55,729 bases of DNA, from NCBI RefSeq assembly GCF_963678635.1, contig NW_026971099.1:1-55729 (forward strand), read 5' to 3'. The position numbers were made by a program, and so were the translations under genes. The notes below the pieces were generated by a model. That model ran no database searches, was not told where the DNA came from, and worked only from the letters and a program-made list of their open reading frames with translations. Source of the stretch: Symsagittifera roscoffensis. Its lineage: Eukaryota; Xenacoelomorpha; Acoela; Convolutidae. Positions 45,734 through 55,729 of the stretch are shown here, in pieces (the stretch's first letter is position 1; every line of letters begins with the position of its first letter).

Positions 45734-45961
45734 TCAACAACCAACTCAACAACAACCACCAACCGCTGCAACCCAGGACCCCCAACAACAACAATATCTA
45801 GTCAAACAAATCAACTCCAATCAAATACAAGCTTTTCATTTCAAGAAAATCCCTATACATATGGAGAAAGAAATACATCATTATCTGAGCCTTTGATACC
45901 AGCAATCCGCCACGCACCCCGAAGTGAATTACATTATGAACCAACGTATAACTTCTACCCC
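45734..45961 (+). pseudogene. Ser/Thr/Asn/Pro-rich open segment, array unit 1
   Basis: 76 codons bounded by TAA on both sides, starting STTNSTTTTNRCNPGPP and ending with ELHYEPTYNFYP. A related Ser-rich piece continues in another frame at about 46030-46205 (SPSSTSLGFSSNSTQSNPSS). Composition suggests a disordered tail. Function unknown; probably part of the same decayed reading frame as the neighbouring hydrophobic piece. Confidence 0.35.
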
Positions 45962-46346
45962 TAACTCCAACGAGCTCTTAATAGAAATTCGTATCCAAGC
46001 CAAAACAAAAATGAATCATCAAAATAGATAGAAAACTTATCCATCCCGAAGAAATGGAAACTTTGCAAAACCCAGAGTTGATTTTGATATACCTTCATCA
46101 CCATCTTCGACCTCTTTAGGTTTTTCTAGTAATTCAACCCAAAGTAATCCTTCATCACTACAAACAGTTTCACAACAGAATACCCAGAAAAATCCAACGA
46201 ACTATTAAGGATGAACCCAATTCCCGAACAAGTTCGTGAAAACCCTTTTAGTCCCCCCACTTCAAGGGCAAAAAGTATACAATTTGTGTAAGTTTTGTAT
46301 TGCTCACAAATAAATCAATCCTAAACAAAACTAATAAAGTAGAAGA

Positions 46347-46529
46347 ATGAATGTATTCCGGTCTATAGCAAATCCAAGAGTTGCTGTCCAAGAGTTGTTT
46401 AACGTTACTTGGTTTGAAATAGAAAGTAAATTAACTTACCTTGAACTTTTGTCGAGGACCACGGAAGAAAACTTCATAGTCAATTACCGACAGAGCAGTT
46501 GTATTGGAACCAATTCTAAACTAGTATAA
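46347..46529 (+). pseudogene. Short conserved open frame, array unit 1
   Basis: 60 codons: MNVFRSIANPRVAVQELFNV, an NVT glycosylation-type site, then SRTTEENFIVNYRQSSC. A Cys-rich continuation in another frame (ECNLCNLT...LTCRCT) follows to ~46640. It sounds like extracellular viral-type protein sequence and is a candidate N-terminal part of the env-like gene, but I recognise no family. Confidence 0.35.
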
Positions 46530-47589
46530 TCCAACGAGTGTAATCTGTGTAATCTAACCAGCTTTCACCCAAAGCGAACCAAATTTAGTAAACTAACCTG
46601 TAGATGTACCATCAGACACCTCCTTGTCATTGCTAGAAACCCTAGCACTACCATCAACTACTTCCATCACAGGTAAAATCCAAACAACTTCATTCCCTCT
46701 AAATTTCCATACAAACTTTGACGATCGATATCGTTTTTTTTTCACCCACTAATAACCCTTTACGAATATTTTGGAAAATATTCTTAGCATACCCTCCTCT
46801 ATTTTGTCAACACCCTGAGTGTAGTAAATTACATAATTGGGCAATTAACCGATTACAATAAAGACACGACATCCACAAAGATATAGAAGAACATAATACA
46901 CAGATCCTTACTCAAGATAATCTAACGCTTAATACACAGTCTAACGCTTAACATAATACACAGTCCTTACCCACTCTATTTATCACAACAAAACTTATCT
47001 GTAAAAACAATAGATGTACCAAAAAAAAACTTGGATATATAACATTCTACAACCTATAATCAGGACTATCTTACACATGGATCTTCTAATAGTTTTTTTC
47101 CTTAAAACACTTTCCCCTTGTATTTTTGAAACTCACATTTATTCAGAATCCTTCCCCCCGATTAGGACCACAAGACCTTCTAGCTACATATTATGATTGG
47201 AATAAAATCAGCAAAAGACACTACATAATTACGCAATAAATCAAGTAACCCAATGCGAATCTGAACCACTAGATATAGAATCAACAAATATAGTACCAAC
47301 ACTTTAATATCAGAAGCACGAGTACAACTCTAACAGGATTTGATTCCACAGCAATATTTTGAGAGAAGAAAAAACATTTTGCTAACAAGTCTCAAATGGA
47401 AAGAAAAAAGACTCGATCACAAAATTTTTTACCAAAGTAAAATCAAAAGACTTTGGCATGTTAACCCTGAAGATTGCAAAACTAATTATAACGATTAATT
47501 TTTATATAAAAATAAAGGCACAAATCGCAAATTAATCAAAATTCAAAAATTTATCAGGCTCTGCACATTGAGCAAAACTTGAAAGACAC

Positions 47590-48860
47590 CAAGGTCATAT
47601 TAAGTTAGACAATAACTATCCGTTTCACGGTGCTCACGTTCGTTTAACTTGTGATATACATGACAAAAACTGGATACCACCCATTGAAATCAAAATCAGC
47701 TGCAAGGCTGAGACAAAAAACACAGAATAACAAGAAGTATTGTGTTTCGATTGCATTGGAAAATTCAATTTAAAAAGTTTAATTGAGAGTTGACTTAATA
47801 GATGGTTGTATACTATAACAAGGAATATGCTTTTCTTGTAAAAACTATCAGGGATATTGCAATCCTACCACCCAAACCCAGGCAACCATTGTTTTGTTCC
47901 CTGGACACACTTGTACCACCTTTTAAATTGCTGAAATCCACACAAGAATGAAAAAATTTCACCGAAAACATTTTATTGAACAAATTCCTGTTAAAAGATT
48001 CAATCCTGATAAATTAAGATCAGTTAGGCAAAACGATAAAAACGTGAACGGTATTGAAAAGAAATTAACGCGTTTCCAATTTTTACCCTCAAACAGGAGT
48101 AAATTGTAAAACTCCTGAACCTCTTTTGAAACTAAATATTCAAAAATTTTTGTCAAATACAAAAAAACTTCGACATGAAAACAGCCAACTTAATTATTAA
48201 CCCAGTAAAACCACATCAAAAACGCAAAAATGATTTATTTTATATCCCGATAACATTTTCTAAAAACACAGTAAACCATTGAGGAAAATGTCCCAGAAGA
48301 TGGAGATAGCACACGATTGCAAGAACTCTCACTTATGAAAAAGAAATATTTTGGTGCAAGTCGATATGATATACATCTGGATATGAAACTGGACTACACC
48401 CTAAGCAAAATTTTTCAAGAAATGTCATCATCCGAACTAGAAACATTTCACCATCTTTGTGAACTCGAACGTGAACACATTTTACAATCAGTTGCATTAG
48501 AAGTATTGGAAATACCCTATGCAGGATCTTTATTATCAAACAATAGATCAAATTTCATCGACTGCGAAGGAAACATCTCTTGTACTACGCGTGTGCTAAA
48601 AAAAGTTTCAACGTTATACGTTTTTGAAGATAAAGAATCACTTTATACTACAAAATTCAAGTATATTTTGTTGATACGCTTTCACGACGCACATATTGTT
48701 GGGATACAGCTGTCCCATGTGGTTCTGAAAATAGCCCCGACTTAGTACAGCTAAATCCAATTGAAGATAAAAATTATCTTTTTACTCCAGACCTTACTCT
48801 TATGCCACCATTAGAAAAAATCTCACCAGAAAGCATAACAGCAGTCGCTCGTAACCCAAA
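47590..48860 (+). pseudogene. Envelope-like protein segment, array unit 2
   Basis: Same pieces as unit 1, including the 142-codon frame at 48317-48745, which is identical in translation, and the Cys-rich pieces near 47605-47925. Differences from unit 1 cluster before 47850. Confidence 0.45.
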
Positions 48861-48943
48861 ATAGACTTAAAACCAATGGGTATTTAATCCAGATCAGAAA
48901 ATACAAAATTTTCACTAAAATAGATAAATACAAAGACAATAAA

Positions 48944-49171
48944 TTGACAAAAACTTACGAAAACTTGCTGAAACCGCAAGTTTCTCAGATAATTATGCAC
49001 AAGAATGGAGCTGATTTTTCAAAGATATTAAAGACTCTATTTTTATATCCTAACAGTGGAAAGTACCGTCCACAAGATATTTCACCAAATATAATCTTTA
49101 AGGAATTTCCAAAGCTTCATTCACTTTGGACTGCAGGAGAAAACGTTTTTTCACCAGACACGCTTAATTGA
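48944..49171 (+). pseudogene. Chimeric env-like / RNase H frame, array unit 2
   Basis: Identical 75-codon translation to 42345-42572; join at about 49096. Confidence 0.65.
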
Positions 49172-49887
49172 ACACATCACATGAACTAACGCGGAAAACA
49201 ACCGTAGAAAAACCACAAAATATAAAGTTTGCCCTTGCAAAAACAAAACATCACCACAATTGGAAAGCAAGTATGCTTTGAAAAAATCAATCACGACAGA
49301 TCAAAAAAAGTCATTTGGAACATTTCTCTTTATACCTTGACATCCAAAATAATCATTACAAGTAGATTTATTAGGTAATTCTACAATTGAACCAATACCA
49401 TACTCATCATGTATAAAAACAATACACAACAAAATCCATCTAAGCAATTGTAATATGGTAAAAACCCATTCCCTTTAATAGAAAAAGAGAACTTAACTGA
49501 TGGCTAAAATTTAATTTTCAAGGACCTCTTGATTTAAATTTCAAATATACCATACATGATCTTTTCAATCTACAGACAAAATCGCTCTCTCAAAAACCAA
49601 AATTCCGAACATCTTTCTACCAACTACAGAACAAAAAACACTAGAATTACTACAGAAAAACCAATACTTGACAAATTAAAACCTGTTATTAAACAAGTTG
49701 AAACCTGGCATTAAAAAACAAAACCTATAAAAGCAGATATCACAACCTTACGAAACAAAACACAACTCAGATATTTCCAAAAGTTCAAAAAATCCAACAA
49801 TAAAAGAAAACAATGAACTCTTCTCATACCATACTACAGAAAAAAAATTACCCTGTTCACCATTGAGTATGATATTACTAGCATTTC

Positions 49888-50550
49888 ACGTTTCACATTC
49901 ATTAAAAAAGGACATGCAGGATCAGAGAAAACAAAATCAAATTTAATTCAAAACTTCTACTTTCCAAACGCACCGATATGATAAAAAGTCTTATGCAACA
50001 ATTGTATAACATGTTATAAAAATTAGACATATCCACATCAGAAACAATTAGCAGAAAAACAAGATTTCAAAGGACAATTTTTATATTTCAACCACAGGAT
50101 ATCATTTGACACAAAAGGACCGATATCCCCTCCTCAGAGGGAAATTCATACATCATGGTGACAGCTGATGCATTTGCCCATCATATAGCACTTAATCCTG
50201 TACCTCATTGTAATGCTCATTATGAAAACACAACACTTTATGAACATTGGGTAAACAAAATTGGACTATCAGAAACCCTTGTCACGGATAATGGTACTGA
50301 TTTCATTCTTTATAGTGTTAAACAAAAACGATGAACATCTCATGTCTAATGGACTAATGGTTTAGTCGAAGGTATGAACCATTTCCTACAAAAATATCTT
50401 AGATGTATCATCAATGGAAACGAAAACAATTATACCGAATGGTCAATTGACATAAAGTTTTTCCCATTAGCTTATAATTCACAAATAACAACAACATTAG
50501 GACTGTCACCCTATAAAATGGTTTTCAATCAAATTCACAGACACCGATAA
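49888..50550 (+). pseudogene. Integrase, array unit 2
   Basis: Copy of 43289-43951 with all three catalytic positions encoded and the same stops and missing codons. Confidence 0.8.
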
Positions 50551-50817
50551 TGTTCACGGCAAACTCCTCAAACAACGCACAAAATTATTATCAACTTATT
50601 CGCTTTCAATATGTTACAATTTACCACAACATACACATGATGAAGATCAGTTTCATTGCTCACAAATCCTAAAATTAGCTTCTGGAACAAATACTGAATG
50701 GATTTCAAACCGAAATAAAAAACACAACGAAACTTATTACAAAAAAGCGAAGGCAGAATTGTAGCAAAGGCAGAATAATCAATTTCAAATAAAATCACGC
50801 TTCATACCAGCCACCAA

Positions 50818-51069
50818 ATTGAAAAAAGGAACATATGTTCTAGTTCCAAACTTTGTATTACAAAAACTACAACCTATCCGTAAAGAACCATACCAAACAC
50901 TTGAAAAACCCACAGATGTAACGAATTACTTATTGTTTCTACTAAAAAAGAAATTATCCAACATTGGAACAGTCTTTTACGACTCTACCTAAAAAAAATA
51001 CGCCCTTCGCGAATTAACACAATTACATTCTTTTATACAATAAACAATGTAGAAAAACCATGGAAATTT
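50818..51069 (+). pseudogene. Integrase C-terminal domain, array unit 2, frameshifted
   Basis: As 44219-44470, with the same shorter A-run; one substitution (GTAAAGAACC versus GTAAAAAACC) separates it from unit 1 and agrees with 39089. Confidence 0.7.
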
Positions 51070-51907
51070 CTAAGCAATAGAAAAGTCAACATTTAAATCA
51101 TTCACTAATTTTTACCCAAAACACTCAAAATTTTTTTTTGATTACAGTACCAAAGAAGCTGCAAGAGATGACCAAATACCTCAAAAACAAAAACTTAATC
51201 GCAAACTAGAGGAAAAATGTTTATTACAAGGAACAAAAAAATCACAACAACGCAAATCATGGCAATTCCGAAGCCAACCATGGAATGATTATAAAACTTT
51301 TGTCCAACAGCCAATATATTAAAAAAACAATGCACTTCAGAAACCTCATGATTAAATAAAATACGTTCATAATACTCGGACAATTGCTTCTCAAGAATTT
51401 TTCTGTATCAACCTTGAACAACTAGTTCAAATTCAACCAATCACAATTGTTCGGAAGATCACCCCATTCTGAAGCCATATTCCTTAGCCGACATTTTGCT
51501 AAGTACAGATAGATCTGAAACTATAACTAATAAACCTCCAGTTCACAACATTCATTTATATAATATAAATCTCAAACCATCCTCTATCACCAATTACAAA
51601 AATCAACAATTTTGTCTCAACTTAAACCCCACGTTTCCCGAAAGGTAAACGTTAAAAAAGCCTAAAGACCAAATCTGACATGATCATTTAGCCTGAAGTC
51701 GATACAACTTCACAAAACTCCCAACCATCCAATAAATAAAAACAAAATTATAAAGTTCATTTCTAAATTTCAAGACCTTACTTCACTGAAAACTTCCCAT
51801 ATCCAACCAACTTGTCAAAAATTAATAAACAATCTGACCACGCTCAATTTCCCACCCTAAAAAAACTTTTAGCTGAATTAAATCATTTCTCAAATGCTTC
51901 TTTCTAG

Positions 51908-52560
51908 ACCATTTCAATATTTCAAGATAATTTTTTCAAAATACTTTCAATTTTTGCAACACTTTTACAAATTTGTATTTTTGTTATCATAGATACTTTA
52001 GAAATAGCACTTCTCCTCTTCAGAAATTTTTGCAACCTCTTCGTAATTTTCTACTCCGTCATAAAAATTTACTATAACTTCTCAAAAATTTTTGACCACC
52101 TGCTCATATACGAAATAAATGTTACGACATTCCTTCAATAAGAAGACATTTTTCTTCTTTTACTATTTTTTCTCACTTTTCTACTTCCCCTAATTTAAAC
52201 AATTTGTAAATGCATAAAAAAAGCCAGAATTACTTTATCTCTAGCATCAATCTTCTTTTCATAGACGAATACTATACGCAACACATGTTAACTAATAAAA
52301 AGATAAATATTCAAAATATTCAAATTTGCTAATCAACAACCAACTCAACAACAACCACCAACCGCTGCAACCCAGGACCCCCAACAACAACAATATCTAG
52401 TCAAACAAATCAACTCCAATCAAATACAAGCTTTTCATTTCAAGAAAATCCCTATACATATGGAGAAAGAAATACATCATTATCTGAGCCTTTGATACCA
52501 GCAATCCGCCACGCACCCCGAAGTGAATTACATTATGAACCAACGTATAACTTCTACCCC
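51908..52560 (+). pseudogene. Hydrophobic and Ser/Thr-rich open segments, array unit 2
   Basis: Copies of 45309-45542 (here 51908-52141) and 45734-45961 (here 52333-52560), with no difference noticed by eye. Confidence 0.4.
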
Positions 52561-52945
52561 TAACTCCAACGAGCTCTTAATAGAAATTCGTATCCAAGCC
52601 AAAACAAAAATGAATCATCAAAATAGATAGAAAACTTATCCATCCCGAAGAAATGGAAACTTTGCAAAACCCAGAGTTGATTTTGATATACCTTCATCAC
52701 CATCTTCGACCTCTTTAGGTTTTTCTAGTAATTCAACCCAAAGTAATCCTTCATCACTACAAACAGTTTCACAACAGAATACCCAGAAAAATCCAACGAA
52801 CTATTAAGGATGAACCCAATTCCCGAACAAGTTCGTGAAAACCCTTTTAGTCCCCCCACTTCAAGGGCAAAAAGTATACAATTTGTGTAAGTTTTGTATT
52901 GCTCACAAATAAATCAATCCTAAACAAAACTAATAAAGTAGAAGA

Positions 52946-53128
52946 ATGAATGTATTCCGGTCTATAGCAAATCCAAGAGTTGCTGTCCAAGAGTTGTTTA
53001 ACGTTACTTGGTTTGAAATAGAAAGTAAATTAACTTACCTTGAACTTTTGTCGAGGACCACGGAAGAAAACTTCATAGTCAATTACCGACAGAGCAGTTG
53101 TATTGGAACCAATTCTAAACTAGTATAA
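52946..53128 (+). pseudogene. Short conserved open frame, array unit 2
   Basis: Identical 60-codon translation to 46347-46529. Confidence 0.35.
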
Positions 53129-53521
53129 TCCAACGAGTGTAATCTGTGTAATCTAACCAGCTTTCACCCAAAGCGAACCAAATTTAGTAAACTAACCTGT
53201 AGATGTACCATCAGACACCTCCTTGTCATTGCTAGAAACCCTAGCACTACCATCAACTACTTCCATCACAGGTAAAATCCAAACAACTTCATTCCCTCTA
53301 AATTTCCATACAAACTTTGACGATCGATATCGTTTTTTTTTCACCCACTAATAACCCTTTACGAATATTTTGGAAAATATTCTTAGCATACCCTCCTCTA
53401 TTTTGTCAACACCCTGAGTGTAGTAAATTACATAATTGGGCAATTAACCGATTACAATAAAGACACGACATCCACAAAGATATAGAAGAACATAATACAC
53501 AGATCCTTACTCAAGATAATC

Positions 53522-55729
53522 TAACGCTTAATACACAGTCTAACGCTTAACATAATACACAGTCCTTACCCACTCTATTTATCACAACAAAACTTATCTG
53601 TAAAAACAATAGATGTACCAAAAAAAACTTGGATATATAACATTCTACAACCTATAATCAGGACTATCTTACACATGGATCTTCTAATAGTTTTTTTCCT
53701 TAAAACACTTTCCCCTTGTATTTTTGAAACTCACATTTATTCAGAATCCTTCCCCCCGATTAGGACCACAAGACCTTCTAGCTACATATTATGATTGGAA
53801 TAAAATCAGCAAAAGACACTACATAATTACGCAATAAATCAAGTAACCCAATGCGAATCTGAACCACTAGATATAGAATCAACAAATATAGTACCAACAC
53901 TTTAATATCAGAAGCACGAGTACAACTCTAACAGGATTTGATTCCACAGCAATATTTTGAGAGAAGAAAAAACATTTTGCTAACAAGTCTCAAATGGAAA
54001 GAAAAAAGACTCGATCACAAAATTTTTTACCAAAGTAAAATCAAAAGACTTTGGCATGTTAACCCTGAAGATTGCAAAACTAATTATAACGATTAATTTT
54101 TATATAAAAATAAAGGCACAAATCGCAAATTAATCAAAATTCAAAAATTTATCAGGCTCTGCACATTGAGCAAAACTTGAAAGACACCAAGGTCATATTA
54201 AGTTAGACAATAACTATCCGTTTCACGGTGCTCACGTTCGTTTAACTTGTGATATACATGACAAAAACTGGATACCACCCATTGAAATCAAAATCAGCTG
54301 CAAGGCTGACACAAAAAGCACAGAATAACAAGAAGTATTGTGTTTCGATTGCATTGGAAAATTCAATTTAAAAAGTTTAATTGAGAGTTGACTTAATAGA
54401 TGGTTGTATACTATAACAAGGAATATGCTTTTCTTGTAAAAACTATCAGGGATATTGCAATCCTACCACCCAAACCCAGGCAACCATTGTTTTGTTCCCT
54501 GGACACACTTGTACCACCTTTTAAATTGCTGAAATCCACACAAGAATGAAAAAATTTCACCGAAAACATTTTATTGAACAAATTCCTGTTAAAAGATTCA
54601 ATCCTGATAAATTAAGATCAGTTAGGCAAAACGATAAAAACGTGAACGGTATTGAAAAGAAATTAACGCGTTTCCAATTTTTACCCTCAAACAGGAGTAA
54701 ATTGTAAAACTCCTGAACCGCTTTTGAAACTAAATATTCAAAAATTTTTGTCAAATACAAAAAAACTTCGACATGAAAACAGCCAACTTAATTATTAACC
54801 CAGTAAAACCACATCAAAAACGCAAAAATGATTTATTTTATATCCCGATAACATTTTCTAAAAACACAGTAAACCATTGAGGAAAATGTCCCAGAAGATG
54901 GAGATAGCACACGATTGCAAGAACTCTCACTTATGAAAAAGAAATATTTTGGTGCAAGTCGATATGATATACATCTGGATATGAAACTGGACTACACCCT
55001 AAGCAAAATTTTTCAAGAAATGTCATCATCCGAACTAGAAACATTTCACCATCTTTGTGAACTCGAACGTGAACACATTTTACAATCAGTTGCATTAGAA
55101 GTATTGGAAATACCCTATGCAGGATCTTTATTATCAAACAATAGATCAAATTTCATCGACTGCGAAGGAAACATCTCTTGTACTACGCGTGTGCTAAAAA
55201 AGTTTCAACGTTATACGTTTTTGAAGATAAAAAATCTTTTTATACTACAAAATTCAAGTATATTTTGTTGATACGCTTTCACGACGCACATATTTTTGGG
55301 AAACAGCTGTCCCATGTGGTTCTGAAAATAGCCCCGACGTAGTACAGCTAAATCCAATTGAAGATAAAAATTATCTTTTTACTCTAGAACTTACTCTTAT
55401 GCCACCATTAGAAAAAAACTCACCAGAAAGCACAACAGCAGTCGCCCGTAACCCAAAGTAGGCTTAAAACCAATGGGTATTTAATCCAGATCAGATAATA
55501 CAAAATTTTCACTAAAATAGATAAATACAAAGACAATAAATTGACAAAAACTTACGAAAAGTTTCTCAGATAATTATGCACTAGAATGGAGCTGATATTT
55601 CAAAGATATTAAAGACTCTATATTTATATTCTAACAGTAGAAAGTACCTTCCACAAGATATTTCACCAAATATAATCTTTAGTTATGAAAATCTAACAAA
55701 CTAACTCATATCTTTTCTAGGATGGCCCT
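53522..55729 (+). repeat. 6.6-kb tandem array, unit 3 (partial, reaches window end)
   Basis: Close to unit 2 up to about 55196, then noticeably diverged, with roughly 20 or more differences and a 16-base loss (CTTGCTGAAACCGCAA region) up to 55680. At 55680 it leaves the array sequence exactly where units 1 and 2 jump to RNase H, continuing as GTTATGAAAATCTAAC to the window end. Confidence 0.85.
54190..55460 (+). pseudogene. Envelope-like protein segment, array unit 3
   Basis: The frame at 54915-55271 matches the first ~94 codons of the unit 1/2 frame, then a missing A near 55197 shifts it to a short different end. The Cys-rich upstream pieces are present as in unit 2. Confidence 0.45.

Larger units (their letters stand above)
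40326..46922 (+). repeat. 6.6-kb tandem array, unit 1
   Basis: Starts TAACGCTTAATACACAGTCT. Order: env-like segment, junction at 42497, RNase H end, integrase, integrase C-terminal domain, hydrophobic and Ser/Thr-rich open pieces, then the small frame at 46347. Repeated at 46923 with an offset of 6597-6599. The array units carry no gag and no reverse transcriptase core. Confidence 0.9.
46923..53521 (+). repeat. 6.6-kb tandem array, unit 2
   Basis: 6599-base copy of 40326-46922. Hand comparison shows about 20 differences in the first ~0.9 kb but only about four or five over the following ~4.2 kb. Contains the same genes in the same order; separate entries mark them. Confidence 0.9.

Overview
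This window looks like gene-poor, repeat-dominated DNA of a metazoan, most likely an invertebrate. It is AT-rich and almost every long open frame belongs to a repeat. I recognise a decayed non-LTR retrotransposon, a Tc1/mariner-type MITE and a Ty3/gypsy-type retroelement with gag, pol and an envelope-like region. One short spliced candidate has a 47-nt intron and TTTTCAG/TTTGCAG acceptors, which would suit a nematode, but I cannot name the taxon. I find no intact host gene, rRNA, tRNA or CRISPR array.

Left part (1-6508): AT-rich sequence with two copies of a 190-bp repeat, a LINE reverse-transcriptase remnant (1503-2094), a small fold-back element (2980-3551), the weak two-exon candidate (4925-5139) and a 730-bp MITE with ~310-bp arms and flanking TA dinucleotides (5439-6168).

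Middle (6509-19093): one giant inverted-repeat structure. Its left arm (6509-~10060) reappears reversed in the right arm (~12345-19093). Each arm carries a degenerate (ATGG)n tract; the right arm also carries two copies of a 1.52-kb segment ending in AAGT-rich sequence. The 2.3-kb loop holds a ~217-bp satellite. The flanks look like two halves of a repeat that is contiguous at 23090-23620, so the structure probably inserted into that repeat. Next come a GC-rich 2.05-kb fold-back element built of 29/30-bp minisatellites (20081-22133) and a 705-bp element with short terminal inverted repeats (22378-23082).

Right part (23830-55729): a complex array of defective Ty3/gypsy-like copies. Copy A (24497-30936) holds gag, a shortened pol and a truncated integrase, and was duplicated in tandem; the second copy was reshuffled by a 2394-bp internal tandem duplication. 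From 40326 to the window end lies a 6.6-kb tandem array (2.3 units), each unit joining an envelope-like segment to RNase H tail, integrase and a hydrophobic/Ser-Thr-rich tail. Frames are broken by stops and shifts shared between units, so decay came before amplification. Hand comparison shows mosaic divergence: about 2% in the first 0.9 kb of units 1 and 2, about 0.1% in the next 4 kb, and about 4-5% at the end of unit 3.

Nothing here looks like a working gene set. The interest lies in the architecture: three kinds of fold-back DNA, satellites inside them, and a locally amplified, permuted env-bearing retroelement.
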